A stretch of 64,000 nucleotides of DNA from contig NZ_KE557306.1 of assembly GCF_000442275.2 (NCBI RefSeq), positions 186,001 through 250,000 on the forward strand, written 5' to 3'. Source of the DNA: Litoreibacter arenae DSM 19593 (GTDB lineage: Bacteria > Pseudomonadota > Alphaproteobacteria > Rhodobacterales > Rhodobacteraceae). Made by a program: the position numbers and the translations under genes. The notes below the pieces were generated by a model. That model did no database searches. It saw only the letters and a program-made list of their open reading frames with translations, and was not told the DNA's origin. Every line of letters begins with the position of its first letter. Within the stretch, counting starts at the first letter, position 1. Below, one piece after another: positions 1 to 8,312 of the stretch.

Positions 1-453
1 GGTTTGCGGTTCGGCAGGTGTCTGGGCGACTTCTGCTAGCACAACTGGCTTCTTGATGCGCTCGATCGAGTCGTGGAGCGCGCCTTCGGGAAGCGGGTAG
101 GGGACAAAATCGTCCGCGCCCAGTTTTAGCAGCTGGTGTAGCGCGATGGGGGAGACGTCTTCGGCGATGAGGATGACTTTGACGCCGACCTCTTTTGCGC
201 GGCCAATGACGTCGCCAACCAGCGTTAACGCGTCCTCGTCGGAACTGTCCACAGCGACTGCGATGAATTCCAGCTGCGAGGCATCCGGTTGTGACAGGTA
301 CGCATTGGCATCCTCAAAGCTAAGGTCACCCCAAGCTTCGCCGAGCTCCGTTTCCATGTCTTCGATCAAAAGATCGAAGTTCTGCACGTCGCGGGCGACG
401 GTACAGGCGGTGATCGGCGCCGGTTCGGTTTGTAAAGCTACACTGCTCGTCAT
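1..453 (-). CDS. cpaE: Tad pilus assembly protein CpaE, N-terminal part (runs off window)
   Basis: The reading frame opens at an ATG at 453 and stays open to the window edge, giving 151 residues. The visible part is a receiver-like alpha/beta domain with the phrase KVILIAEDVSPIALHQLLK followed by LGADDFVPYPLPEGAL, which resembles the atypical receiver that precedes the MinD/ParA-type ATPase domain in CpaE proteins. CpaE is a cytoplasmic or inner-membrane-associated factor for localising and assembling Tad (Flp) pili. It is the fourth gene of the pilus operon transcribed leftward (flp genes, cpaB, secretin, OmpA-like, cpaE). The ATPase domain lies outside the window, so the assignment depends on this domain and on context. 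A 207-bp gap separates it from the OmpA-like gene, with no clear terminator. Confidence 0.75.
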   Translation of the reverse strand, partial: MTSSVALQTEPAPITACTVARDVQNFDLLIEDMETELGEAWGDLSFEDANAYLSQPDASQLEFIAVAVDSSDEDALTLVGDVIGRAKEVGVKVILIAEDVSPIALHQLLKLGADDFVPYPLPEGALHDSIERIKKPVVLAEVAQTPAEPQT

Positions 454-660
454 GCTTAGAATCCCATTTGGCCAAAACAGGGCCGGGTTCGTGTTAACGA
501 GGGTACCTTTCTTAAGGGTTAGCGCCCCCGCCAACTGTTTGCGGTATTTAAACCAACATGCCGACTTTAAGCGGATTGTGGCTTATCTCATGACAAGGAA
601 TGCTTAAGAAAAGGGGCGAGAATGGGGCTAAATTAGCGAAAAACTGAGGTATTATTTCCG

Positions 661-1308
661 TTATTGAACTATTCTCTCTCTCGCGAGGGTTTCTGCGCTC
701 TTTGCGGTTTGCACATATTCGCGATGCACGAGGATCCCGTATTTGCCGCTGAGCAGCATTGGGTGGTTCTTCACAAAGCCGGTCACCTCGGTCACCGTCC
801 GGCGGTTGCGCCGTTCGCGGTTCTCGGTAAGAACAATCGGGCGCGTTTCGCCGAATGAAGCGACAGCTTCCAAACGCGAACGGCTGATGCCTTGAGAAGT
901 CAGGAACGCGACAACAGCCTGCGCGCGGCGCAATCCTAGTGCTTTGTTCGCCGCATTCGAGCCAACCAGATCCGTGTGGCCGTAAACACGGAACCGCACT
1001 TCAGGGAACTGACTAATCCAGTTTGCCTGCTCAAGCAGGGCAGCACGCGCGTTTGCGTCCAGAGCTGCCGAGTTGAACTCGAAATTCACCTGAGTGTTCA
1101 CATCGGATGCGAAACGGTGACCTAGAGTCTCGGCGACCGCGATTGAGCCGTTGCCGACAAGTGTATTCGTCATGGTGGGGTTGCCGAAGCCGCCCTCATC
1201 AAGACTACCTCCAGCTTCACGGGCAAACGTGTCGCTGGGTCCGGAGCATGCCGATAGGCTAACCGTCATTGCGACGATCATAGCGAGATGAGAAGTAGTT
1301 TTAAGCAT
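661..1308 (-). CDS. OmpA-family lipoprotein of the Tad locus
   Basis: The product has 215 residues. The first 21 residues form a lipoprotein signal peptide ending in the lipobox LSAC, so the mature protein should be lipidated. Residues about 70-180 are an OmpA-type peptidoglycan-binding domain, with VYGHTDLVGSNAANKALGL and a following LRRAQAVVAFL helix. The role is probably to tie the pilus secretin to peptidoglycan, taking the place of CpaD, which is the usual small lipoprotein beside the secretin. That role is inference from position. The start is supported by GGAG ten bases upstream, inside the last codons of the secretin gene, and only six bases separate the two genes, so they are translationally close. 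Confidence 0.85.
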   Translation of the reverse strand: MLKTTSHLAMIVAMTVSLSACSGPSDTFAREAGGSLDEGGFGNPTMTNTLVGNGSIAVAETLGHRFASDVNTQVNFEFNSAALDANARAALLEQANWISQFPEVRFRVYGHTDLVGSNAANKALGLRRAQAVVAFLTSQGISRSRLEAVASFGETRPIVLTENRERRNRRTVTEVTGFVKNHPMLLSGKYGILVHREYVQTAKSAETLARERIVQ

Positions 1309-1314
1309 CTGATA

Positions 1315-2742
1315 TTACTCCAAAACATAGCCGTAGGAGCCAGAGAAGTCCTGGCGGGCCACTTCGCCCGTGGTGGTGCGGCGGGTCCGTACTTCACGTG
1401 CAACTGTTCCGTTGAGGAAGAAGTCACGTTCGGTTGGCGGACGAACACGGTCGGTCGAGACGACGAGTGCGTTGCCACGCGTGGGGGAGACAAGGTGTGC
1501 GGTCACGATCACCACCAGTTCGGACTGGCGACGCTCATAGTTCGCACTGCGGAATAGTGCGCCCAAAACCGGAATGTCACCTAACCAAGGAACCTGGCCC
1601 GCGACGTCGCGGAAATCGTCTTCAAGAAGCCCGGCGATTGCAAAACTCTCGCCGTCACGCATTTCCACGACTGTGGACGATGCCCGTTTCGAGAACGCAT
1701 TTACCGAGAAGCCGTTGTTCTGGACTACGACGGTTGGATCCAAGCCAGATACCGCAGTATCAAGCTTGAGGTTGATGATGTCCTCGTCCAATACGGTCGG
1801 CGTAAATTTCAATTCAACACCAAACGGCTTGTAGCTGATCCGCACCGAGCCGTCGTCCTCGATAGGAATCGGATACTCGCCACCTGCAAGGAACGTGGCC
1901 TCTTGGCCAGAAAGGGCGGTCAGGTTCGGTTCTGCAAGGGTGCGTACCATGCCTTTTTCTTCAAGGGCTTCCAGCACGACCAGCGCGCGGAGCGACCCGC
2001 TGCCGAAGCCGAACGAGAAGACCCCGTTACGCTCACGCGCGGAGTTGACAGTGCCGGGCGTACTTCCGGAGCCAAGGGAGCCAGCTTGGTTACTTGAGTT
2101 TGAAAGAGTGTTTGTAAAGCCGTTTGACCCGAAAGAGCCTCCGGCCGTCTGAAAGCCCAAGCTTGCGGAAAGGTCCTTTGATACAGAGCGGCGCATTTCT
2201 GCGAAGCGCACCTTCAGCATGACTTGCTGTGTGCCACCCACGCTCATCAAGTTGGATACAGCTTCAGGGGCGTAACGCTCAGCTAGGTCCAAGGCGCGAT
2301 CAAGTTTGGCGATGCTGGACACGGTTCCGGAAAGAACGAGCCCGTCATTTGCGGTGCGTACCTCGATCTGCTCACCCGGAAGGATTTCACGAAGGCGTTC
2401 CTTGAATTCCGAAAGGTCCGGAGACACTCGCACCGACACGTTGGTAATCAGGCGCCCATCGGCGCCCAGCAGGGTTAGTGTGGTCCGTCCCGGCGATTTT
2501 CCAAGCACATATATAGTGCGATCGGAGAGGGTGGCGATGTCTGCAATGGCGGGGTTTGCGACCGACAGCTCGGCAAACGGCACATCACTTTCGACCACAA
2601 CCGCGCTATTGATCGCGACATTGAGTTTGCGGGCGGTCGACTGGTTGGTCACCTTCAATTGCTGTGCAAAGCCGGTTTCCGGGACGAAAGTGGTGAGTGC
2701 GAGACCGAACAAGCCTGCGCAGAAATACTGCTTCAATTTCAT
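1315..2742 (-). CDS. cpaC: Tad pilus secretin RcpA/CpaC
   Basis: This is the outer-membrane secretin of the Tad pilus (type II/III secretin family). The ATG at 2742 is chosen over a longer frame because it has AGAGAGGCAGGA just upstream and begins a clear signal peptide (MKLKQYFCAGLFGLAL, ending near FAQQ). The 475-residue protein has an N-terminal pilus-specific domain (PFAELSVANPAIADI, YVLGKSPGRTTLTLL), a BON-like segment (residues about 110-160) and the C-terminal secretin domain with LAEPNLTALSGQEATFLAGG and VPWLGDIPVLGALFRS, both hallmark stretches. It lies between cpaB and the OmpA-like lipoprotein gene. The length is normal for the family. Confidence 0.93.
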   Translation of the reverse strand: MKLKQYFCAGLFGLALTTFVPETGFAQQLKVTNQSTARKLNVAINSAVVVESDVPFAELSVANPAIADIATLSDRTIYVLGKSPGRTTLTLLGADGRLITNVSVRVSPDLSEFKERLREILPGEQIEVRTANDGLVLSGTVSSIAKLDRALDLAERYAPEAVSNLMSVGGTQQVMLKVRFAEMRRSVSKDLSASLGFQTAGGSFGSNGFTNTLSNSSNQAGSLGSGSTPGTVNSARERNGVFSFGFGSGSLRALVVLEALEEKGMVRTLAEPNLTALSGQEATFLAGGEYPIPIEDDGSVRISYKPFGVELKFTPTVLDEDIINLKLDTAVSGLDPTVVVQNNGFSVNAFSKRASSTVVEMRDGESFAIAGLLEDDFRDVAGQVPWLGDIPVLGALFRSANYERRQSELVVIVTAHLVSPTRGNALVVSTDRVRPPTERDFFLNGTVAREVRTRRTTTGEVARQDFSGSYGYVLE

Positions 2743-2904
2743 TGTGATCCTGCCTCTCTGATCACTAAGGGGAACGGGTCTTTTGCCCATTTTCTCCTGA
2801 ACCATGCGCGAATTCTGTTTTTATTGCAAGAATCAGGTGTTTATAGCGTGACGTTTATGTGGGCCTGTCGCAACACAACGCAAATTGTGGTGTTCAACTA
2901 GGCT

Positions 2905-2926
2905 CGGCACCCAATATAGGGTGCCG
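2905..2926 (-). other. Hairpin between cpaB and rcpA
   Basis: A perfect inverted repeat has arms CGGCACCC and GGGTGCCG and a six-base loop. It sits 29 bases past the cpaB stop and 163 bases before the secretin start. There is no clear T run on the minus strand, so it is not a convincing intrinsic terminator. It may stabilise or partly attenuate the transcript between the two genes. Confidence 0.4.
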
Positions 2927-2955
2927 TCTTGAGTTTCGTCAGAGTCATATTATGC

Positions 2956-3789
2956 TTATTCGTTGCAAGCGATCGGGATCTCGACCACTTCGGCACCTTT
3001 GCGCGTTTTGATGGTACAAACCTTTTCGGCTTTCGCCTCTACGGTCTTCTCTTCGAGAATGCCCAAAAGCTGATTCTGGTCAATCTCGACAGAGGCCACC
3101 TCGGTGTCATCACCGGCGCCGACCAAGGACAAGGAAAGACGCCCTGACGACTGGGCTTGCGCAAGTGCGCCGACCTCTGCGGGGGACGCGGCCACGGTTA
3201 CGGTGCGCGCGATCGTAGGAGCCGAGCGATCGCCGTCAGCGATTTGGTCAACGGCCAACAGTTTGAGGCGCGTGTCAATCAATTTGGTGACTTCGCGTCC
3301 TTGGCTAGCACCTGTCCAGTAAACATCCACGTGATCGCCGGGACGCAAGAAGCCGGAAACGCCGGAGGATACGTCCACCCGCAACGCAAAAGCCCGCATA
3401 CCCTTCTCCAGGCGTGACGACACTCCGGCATCTTCACCGGGTTCAGTTACCTTGGAGATCAACACAGCCTCATCTTTTTCCATTACCCGAAGCACGGTGC
3501 GCAGTGCGCCGGTAGGCGGGAACAAATCCTCACCCTTTTGAAACGCGCCTTCTGGAATCGCGTTGTTGGGCCATGAGACGATCTGGACATCTTCCTTGGT
3601 CAGCGTTTCACCGTAAGCGATCTGCCGTTTGACAGTGAACACTGCCTCTAGCGGGACGTTGCTTTTCAGCAGCTTTTCCTGCGCCGCAACCTTCGCCTGA
3701 TACTGATCAAATCTGTTCTTTGCCATATATGCCGCGAAGCCCGCTAGCGCGACCCCGATGACAAGTACCAACCCAAAAACCATTCGCAT
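2956..3789 (-). CDS. cpaB: Flp pilus assembly protein CpaB
   Basis: The 277-residue product begins with one membrane segment (residues about 5-20) and then a periplasmic part. Residues about 45-110 form an SAF-type domain (VFTVKRQIAYGETLTKEDV, with the following IPEGAFQKGEDL), and the RcpC/CpaB core follows (GMRAFALRVDVSSGVSGFL, then RPGDHVDVYWT). CpaB helps assemble or gate the pilus secretin. The start at 3789 has AAGGGG six bases upstream. The protein keeps two Cys near the end (KVCTIKTRKG and IACNE), which could form a disulfide. It follows the four pilin genes and precedes the secretin gene. Confidence 0.92.
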   Translation of the reverse strand: MRMVFGLVLVIGVALAGFAAYMAKNRFDQYQAKVAAQEKLLKSNVPLEAVFTVKRQIAYGETLTKEDVQIVSWPNNAIPEGAFQKGEDLFPPTGALRTVLRVMEKDEAVLISKVTEPGEDAGVSSRLEKGMRAFALRVDVSSGVSGFLRPGDHVDVYWTGASQGREVTKLIDTRLKLLAVDQIADGDRSAPTIARTVTVAASPAEVGALAQAQSSGRLSLSLVGAGDDTEVASVEIDQNQLLGILEEKTVEAKAEKVCTIKTRKGAEVVEIPIACNE

Positions 3790-3928
3790 TTTTTGCCCCT
3801 TGTTTATTCAACACGTCCTGCCGCTCGCGTGGTGCAGGCACACTCGTATGTAGCTTTGATGCAGGGAGATTGCGGCAAAAGGGTGGAGCAGACGTGAATT
3901 TACGACGGCATTGTCCGAAAATCGACGA

Positions 3929-4117
3929 TCAGAATGAGGTGCTGATGGATTGACTGCTAAGAGCGCCCTCGATATCACCGCTCAGGTCGTCCGTTCCGTC
4001 GATGACGACACCCATTGACGCAAGAGCCAAGCCTATGACGCCAGCTGCGAGGATAACCCAATCGATGGTTACAGCCCCGCTCTCATCTTCCCAAACTTTA
4101 TACGCCAAACACGCCAT
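3929..4117 (-). CDS. Flp-like type IVb pilin (62 aa)
   Basis: A short protein with a leader, the segment DESGAVTIDWVILAAGVIGL and a small hydrophilic tail (DGTDDLSGDIEGALSSQS). It has the plan of Flp pilins: cleavage is expected after the Gly in SGAVTIDW, followed by a hydrophobic helix. The usual +5 Glu and next Tyr of Flp pilins are Asp and Trp here. The start could be 4117 (GGAG very close upstream) or 4135. It is the last of four pilin-like genes before cpaB and diverges from the two best-conserved copies. Whether it is a major or minor pilin cannot be told from sequence. Confidence 0.75.
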   Translation of the reverse strand: MACLAYKVWEDESGAVTIDWVILAAGVIGLALASMGVVIDGTDDLSGDIEGALSSQSISTSF

Positions 4118-4347
4118 ACTACTCTCCAGAAGCATAGATCTAAGAAATCTTACCACGATATTATGACATATCGCAGGCAAATAAGGCAAAAATTAGAAAA
4201 ATTAAGGCGCTTGCGCCACATTCCGCCGGGCGCGCGGAAACGAACCGTTTCCCGCTTTGCATAAGCAGTGCGCTAAAGCGCCTAGTATAACCCAGACAGA
4301 CCACGCTGGTGAAAGCGCGGCACAGGGTCTACGTGTTGGTGGCGTAA

Positions 4348-4542
4348 TCAGAATGTGGAGATTTTATCTTGGGCTTCCAACCGGTAGCCTCGCTCTTCTT
4401 CCAGCTCTTCTACGCCGTCGACGATCCCGGCCACTGCGAAGACACCGAAAACCACAAGGACCCCACCCATTGCCATAACTTCGACAGTTATCGCTCCCGC
4501 GTCCTCTCGGAAGAATTTCTTTATGAGTATTTTCAGTGTCAT
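4348..4542 (-). CDS. Divergent Flp-like pilin (64 aa)
   Basis: The ATG at 4542 has GAGG nine bases upstream. The leader MTLKILIKKFFREDAG is nearly the same as in the neighbouring pilins, but the body differs: AITVEVMAMGGVLVVFGVFA replaces the VDWVVLTAAIVGLG core, and the tail is very acidic then basic (DGVEELEEERGYRLEAQ). A Glu is present at the +5 position after the expected Gly cleavage site. The common leader with an altered body suggests a minor pilin or pseudopilin made by the same prepilin peptidase. That role is inference. Confidence 0.7.
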   Translation of the reverse strand: MTLKILIKKFFREDAGAITVEVMAMGGVLVVFGVFAVAGIVDGVEELEEERGYRLEAQDKISTF

Positions 4543-4675
4543 GGTTTGTTCCTCAAGTTTTTTGCTAACAAGATACTGATTTGCGTCGGCTTTCACGTCC
4601 TTCGGAATGCTACCAGCTAAAAAGGCTGTTCTGTTAAGCGGCGATTGACGCTGCTCAGTTCAGATACGCATCCCC

Positions 4676-4873
4676 TTACTGAAACGAGGTCGAAACAGTT
4701 TGGGTCGTTAGCTGGGTTTCAATGTCACCAGACAGGTCTTCCATACCTTCGGAAACGGGGGCCATAACGGCGACACCCAAACCGACAATGGCTGCGGTCA
4801 GCACGACCCAGTCTACGGTCACGGCGCCAGCTTCGTCAGTTGCGAATTTTTTGATTAATGTGTTCAGTGTCAT
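4676..4873 (-). CDS. Flp-family type IVb pilin (65 aa)
   Basis: The ATG at 4873 begins MTLNTLIKKFATDEAG, followed by AVTVDWVVLTAAIVGLGVAV and a tail with EGMEDLSGDIETQLTTQ. It is closely similar to the copy at 5134-5328, so the two are probably recent duplicates. A G-rich stretch (GGATGGGAT) lies upstream of the start. Cleavage by the Tad prepilin peptidase is expected between Gly and Ala, giving a mature pilin of about 50 residues. The residue at +5 is Asp and the next is Trp, as in the sister copy. Confidence 0.85.
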   Translation of the reverse strand: MTLNTLIKKFATDEAGAVTVDWVVLTAAIVGLGVAVMAPVSEGMEDLSGDIETQLTTQTVSTSFQ

Positions 4874-5070
4874 AGTGCATCCCATCCAAGGGTATAAGCT
4901 TAGTTTCTCAGTCACTCGTGAAGCTTGTCCAACGCGTTCAACCTCTGCTCCAGGCTATGTCGCTGTCGTGACTATATTAACCATCCCCTCTGAGAGGACA
5001 GGCGCGAAGACCGGCGGCATGCGAATGCGAATTTTTCTCAAGAATCATTCACGAGTTGCAAGTCGCGTTG

Positions 5071-5100
5071 AAAAGGCCGCGCCCCGAAGAACGCGGCCTC
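5071..5100 (-). terminator. Intrinsic terminator downstream of the first pilin gene
   Basis: A perfect 8-bp stem has arms AGGCCGCG and CGCGGCCT around a ten-base loop. On the minus strand it is followed by TTTTC. It lies 34 bases past the stop of the pilin at 5134-5328. It would let that first pilin be made in excess over the downstream genes, as expected for a major pilin. Confidence 0.75.
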
Positions 5101-5133
5101 ATCTCTGTAGTCGCTAAGTAATGGCAGTTGCGC

Positions 5134-5328
5134 TTAGAACGCGGCTGCAACACCTTGCGTGGTCAGCTGGTTTTCGATGTCGCCGGACAGATCTTCCAGA
5201 CCGTCGGAGACCGAAGCCATAACTGCGATGCCCAGGCCAACGATGGCTGCGGTCAGCACAACCCAGTCAACGGTCACGGCGCCAGATTCGTCAGCTGCGA
5301 AATTCTTGATCAGTGTGTTCAGTTTCAT
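5134..5328 (-). CDS. Flp-family type IVb pilin, likely major pilin (64 aa)
   Basis: The ATG at 5328 has a strong GGAGGG eight bases upstream. The protein reads MKLNTLIKNFAADESG, then AVTVDWVVLTAAIVGLGIAV and a tail DGLEDLSGDIENQLTTQ. It is the first gene of the leftward Tad cluster and has its own terminator at 5071-5100, which suggests a separate abundant transcript. Gly-Ala cleavage by the prepilin peptidase is expected. Calling it the major pilin is inference from gene order, the strong ribosome site and the terminator. Confidence 0.87.
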   Translation of the reverse strand: MKLNTLIKNFAADESGAVTVDWVVLTAAIVGLGIAVMASVSDGLEDLSGDIENQLTTQGVAAAF

Positions 5329-5703
5329 AGTGTATCCCTCCAAGGATGTAAGTTAAGTTCAGTTTCCAAGTTAACCTTGACGCTAGTTCGACCCGGCCAG
5401 CCTCTGTTCTAGACCGTGTCGCCGTCTTGGTATGCAGTATGTATCCCCCTCAATCGGGGCGAGAATTGGGCGCGAATGGTTCCTTTTCAGAGCAGGGCGC
5501 GAAATCTAGCTAAAAATCTATAAGCATATGATTTTTATATAAAATATGTTAATATATTTGATCTCTGGGCGTAAAATTGTTGGAGGATTTGCGTCAATTC
5601 GGGCGCAGCTATCGCGATTGTTGCTTGCATGCAGTAGTATCGGAGCGGCTTTTCTGCCAAGTTCACTAAAAATATATAAGTTAACGACAAGTCGGGCAGG
5701 CGA
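5329..5703. promoter_or_regulatory. AT-rich divergent intergenic region (375 bp)
   Basis: No credible gene is present. The stretch around 5510-5560 is very AT-rich, unlike its surroundings. It must hold the promoter for the leftward pilin operon and for the rightward lytic transglycosylase gene. I do not see a confident -35/-10 pair or a clear operator. Confidence 0.5.
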
Positions 5704-6519
5704 ATGTCGACATTAATCCGCGTACTCATCATCTCGCTATGCGTTAGCATGGCCTACCCGGCAGTTGCAGAGCAGGCGAAACCAGCATTCGGCGGTAACT
5801 TCACTTTCAAAAAGATTGGCCCCCCGAAGCAAGGCGCGAAAAAACTGATCACGATTCAGATCGAGTCGAAGCCTGCGGAAAGTAAAACAGCCAAAGCCCC
5901 CGATGCTGTGACCCCTTCACCTGCACCTTCACAAATAGACTGGTTTTGGCAAGCCGTGTCGCCATCTATCGAGGCGACTGCGCCAGGGCGCTTTACCAAC
6001 GCGGTAGATAGCTTGGGCAAAGCGCCCAAAGGCAAGGGGGTAGCGGCTCCCAGACTGGAGGCCATGCAGTCAATTGCATCCCAGTACGGCACTACGATCC
6101 TTCTGGAGACTTTGAATAAGCGGATATCGCCCGCGTTCGTCCTTGCGCTCATCTCGGTGGAGTCCGGGGGTCGCAGCAGCGCTGAAAGCCACAAGGGCGC
6201 GCAGGGCTTGATGCAGCTTATCCCCGATACGGCAGCGCGCTTCGGGGTGACGGATAGCAATGACCCCGCGCAGAACATTAAAGGCGGGGTGGCTTATCTT
6301 GAGTGGCTGATGGATGAATTCAAAGGCGATCCGATTCTGGCGCTTGCCGGATATAACGCCGGCGAAAATGCCGTGAAGAAACATGGCGGCGTGCCTCCGT
6401 ATGCGGAAACGCGCAACTACGTCCCGAAGGTTCTTGCCGCATGGAAGGTCGCCAAGGGAATGTGCCTCTCGCCGCCCGAATTGGTATCAGACGGCTGCGT
6501 ATTCAGAACGGACGGTTAG
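5704..6519 (+). CDS. Periplasmic lytic transglycosylase (SLT family)
   Basis: The 271-residue protein has a Sec signal peptide (cleavage near VAEQ, residue 23), a Pro/Ala-rich linker, and a C-terminal SLT domain at about 135-250. The catalytic Glu is E153 in ALISVESGG, followed by GAQGLMQLIPDTAARFGV and the ALAGYNAGENAV motif that closes the active site. Such enzymes cleave the glycan strand of peptidoglycan to make 1,6-anhydro ends. It is divergent from the Tad pilin cluster, so it may open the wall for pilus assembly, but this is only suggested by position. The start has AGG four bases upstream. Confidence 0.9.
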   Translation: MSTLIRVLIISLCVSMAYPAVAEQAKPAFGGNFTFKKIGPPKQGAKKLITIQIESKPAESKTAKAPDAVTPSPAPSQIDWFWQAVSPSIEATAPGRFTNAVDSLGKAPKGKGVAAPRLEAMQSIASQYGTTILLETLNKRISPAFVLALISVESGGRSSAESHKGAQGLMQLIPDTAARFGVTDSNDPAQNIKGGVAYLEWLMDEFKGDPILALAGYNAGENAVKKHGGVPPYAETRNYVPKVLAAWKVAKGMCLSPPELVSDGCVFRTDG

Positions 6520-6530
6520 TCCTACCGGTT

Positions 6531-7127
6531 CTATTCAATCCTCAAGAACCGGGAAGTGCCCGAACTGTTGTCGAAGAACGGCACACTTGAAGGTGCCTCC
6601 ATCGTTCGGGCCAGTGCGTCGACTTCGGCCAGAACGACCTCGGTAATGAATGGGAGGTTCAAAGACCGCGCTTCGGTTAACGGCACCCAATGCAGGTGCC
6701 GCAACTCGTCGCTGGCCTGAGAAAAGTCGTCGAGATCAGTTTCGATCATATTGTCGGCATCAGCCAGAAAGAACCGCGCGTCAAAACGACGTGGCCGGGC
6801 AGGGGGGGTGATAGCCCTGAAGAAATATATCAGACCGTTGCATTGCTTGAGCGTGAGCCCGGTTTCTTCCCAAGTCTCGCGCAACGCAGCCGCGAGCAAT
6901 GCCGAACCGTGTCCCCCCAGCCGCGCAAGGCATTTCGGCGAGGGTGCCCCCGGCAGAGCCACCGACGCATCTTCCGGATCCACCGCGCCGCCCGGAAACA
7001 CGAACTTGTCAGGCATGAATGCGGCGTTCTTGCCCCTTTGACCCATAAGCACCTTCGGCGTGCTGTGTGCATCTCGCAAGAGCACCACGCTTGCGGCGTC
7101 CCGGATCGGAGGTTGTGTCATGGACAT
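6531..7127 (-). CDS. Nudix hydrolase
   Basis: The 198-residue product has FVFPGGAVDPED and the core RETWEETGL of the Nudix box, where the Glu residues bind the metal for cleaving nucleoside-diphosphate-linked compounds. The Nudix signature is spread out, with about 30 residues between the GG turn and the REXXEE helix, as in NUDT19/CoA-diphosphatase-like members. The substrate cannot be told. The start has AAAGG nine bases upstream. It converges with the transglycosylase gene (11 bases apart) and is followed on the same strand by no close gene; the DUF983 gene lies upstream of it, 47 bases away, so the two may be cotranscribed. Confidence 0.85.
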   Translation of the reverse strand: MSMTQPPIRDAASVVLLRDAHSTPKVLMGQRGKNAAFMPDKFVFPGGAVDPEDASVALPGAPSPKCLARLGGHGSALLAAALRETWEETGLTLKQCNGLIYFFRAITPPARPRRFDARFFLADADNMIETDLDDFSQASDELRHLHWVPLTEARSLNLPFITEVVLAEVDALARTMEAPSSVPFFDNSSGTSRFLRIE

Positions 7128-7174
7128 GATGCGGACCTTTCATGCGCTGTCATTAAAGAAACAGCCCGTGGCGA

Positions 7175-7561
7175 CTACAATACACTATGCAGTTTGAACC
7201 CGTGCATCCGCTTCGCCCACTGAAGGGCGACGATCGCGCCCTTGAGGCGGGGCAGCAGGTAAAGCGAAAGGGCGACGCATCCGATTGTAAAGATCGTAGC
7301 AACGACGAGCGGATCGGGTTCAAACTTGAAGAACGTCCACAGCAGCAAGGGTGCCATCACGTGTCCGACAATCAAGATCGTCAGGTAGGCCGGGCCGTCA
7401 TCCGCGCGGTGATGGCTCATGTGTTCCTGGCAAACGGCGCATTCGTCCCGCACCTTCAAGTAGCTTGAAAACATCGGGCCTTGCCCGCAATTGGGGCAGC
7501 GGCGGCACCATCCGCGTAGCAATGCGGGCTTGAGTTCGCGTTCAGATTCTTCGGCCACCAT
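7175..7561 (-). CDS. DUF983 small membrane protein with zinc-ribbon-like Cys
   Basis: The 128-residue protein has a CRRCPNCGQG motif and a second Cys pair (ECAVC) near the N terminus, then two membrane segments (about residues 60-80 and 85-105), matching the DUF983 family. The function is unknown. The ATG at 7561 is preferred over a GTG nine bases upstream. It is the first gene of a likely two-gene unit with the Nudix hydrolase. Confidence 0.82.
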   Translation of the reverse strand: MVAEESERELKPALLRGWCRRCPNCGQGPMFSSYLKVRDECAVCQEHMSHHRADDGPAYLTILIVGHVMAPLLLWTFFKFEPDPLVVATIFTIGCVALSLYLLPRLKGAIVALQWAKRMHGFKLHSVL

Positions 7562-7768
7562 GTCTCTCACTATACTTATGCATTTGTCACAGGCGCACAG
7601 TTTAGATTCAGTCGCGCGGTAATGCAGGGTGACAGGATGTCTCGGGGTTCAATCCTTGGTTCACCAGAAAAATTCCGTTTCCAGCGACGGAAGGCAGCTT
7701 CTGCCACGTTAAAGATGTGTATCGGCGGCAATGAGGGCCGAACGACAAAAATATAACGGAGATTTGGA

Positions 7769-8248
7769 ATGTCACTACTCAACGTAAACCTTAAGGCGAA
7801 ACTACTTCTGGCGGGGCTGGGCGTAGCTCTTGCGGTGACGCCAATGATTGCTCAGGCGAAGGGGGCACATAGCCCACGTGCCTCATTCGAGGAATTTGAC
7901 GCCGATGGAGATGGCCGCATTACCGAAGCTGAGATGCTTGCCCATCGTGAGGCTCGCTTCGCCCAAGCTGACAGCGATGGAAACGGGTTGCTGTCACGCG
8001 ATGAGTTGCAAGCCGCTGCCGAGAGCCGTCGAGCACAACGGTTTGACCGCATGATCGAGCGCTTTGATACGGACAAAGATGGGTCACTGAGCCAAGCTGA
8101 AATTGCGGAGATGGGTGGCGAGCGTCGTGGGCGCGGCTTCACGCGTATGGATGCAGACGGCGACGGCGTGATCACGAAGGCGGAGTTCGAGCAGCGCGGC
8201 GGGATGCGGCGTGGTGGCAAGCGCCACGGCGGCAATCACTACAAGTAA
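7769..8248 (+). CDS. Exported EF-hand protein
   Basis: The 159-residue protein has a signal peptide (cleavage near AQAKG, residue 30) and four EF-hand loops: DADGDGRITEAE, DSDGNGLLSRDE, DTDKDGSLSQAE and DADGDGVITKAE. All four have the acidic residues at positions 1, 3, 5 and 12, so each should bind calcium. The tail is rich in Gly, Arg and His. It should act in the periplasm as a calcium sensor or buffer. It lies just before an ECF sigma factor gene and two small membrane protein genes, so it may feed into that regulatory unit; this is inference. The start has GGAG upstream. Confidence 0.88.
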   Translation: MSLLNVNLKAKLLLAGLGVALAVTPMIAQAKGAHSPRASFEEFDADGDGRITEAEMLAHREARFAQADSDGNGLLSRDELQAAAESRRAQRFDRMIERFDTDKDGSLSQAEIAEMGGERRGRGFTRMDADGDGVITKAEFEQRGGMRRGGKRHGGNHYK

Positions 8249-8255
8249 TGTATCA

Positions 8256-8283
8256 CGGGGCGGCGCGCTTTGATGTCGCCCCG
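8256..8283 (+). terminator. Hairpin between the EF-hand and sigma factor genes
   Basis: An inverted repeat with arms CGGGGCG and CGCCCCG and a 14-base loop follows the EF-hand stop by eight bases. There is no T run, so termination would be weak or Rho-assisted. It may uncouple the amount of the EF-hand protein from the sigma factor. Confidence 0.3.
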
Positions 8284-8312
8284 CATACAGCTTTCGGGTA
8301 GCGTGACGCTGG

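Noticed and set aside
146-607. Plus-strand open frame of 153 codons
   Set aside because: The opposite strand encodes the CpaE receiver domain in good codon usage and in operon order.
5535-5750. Minus-strand frame of 71 codons in the AT-rich region
   Set aside because: No ribosome site or family features, and it overlaps the start of the transglycosylase gene.
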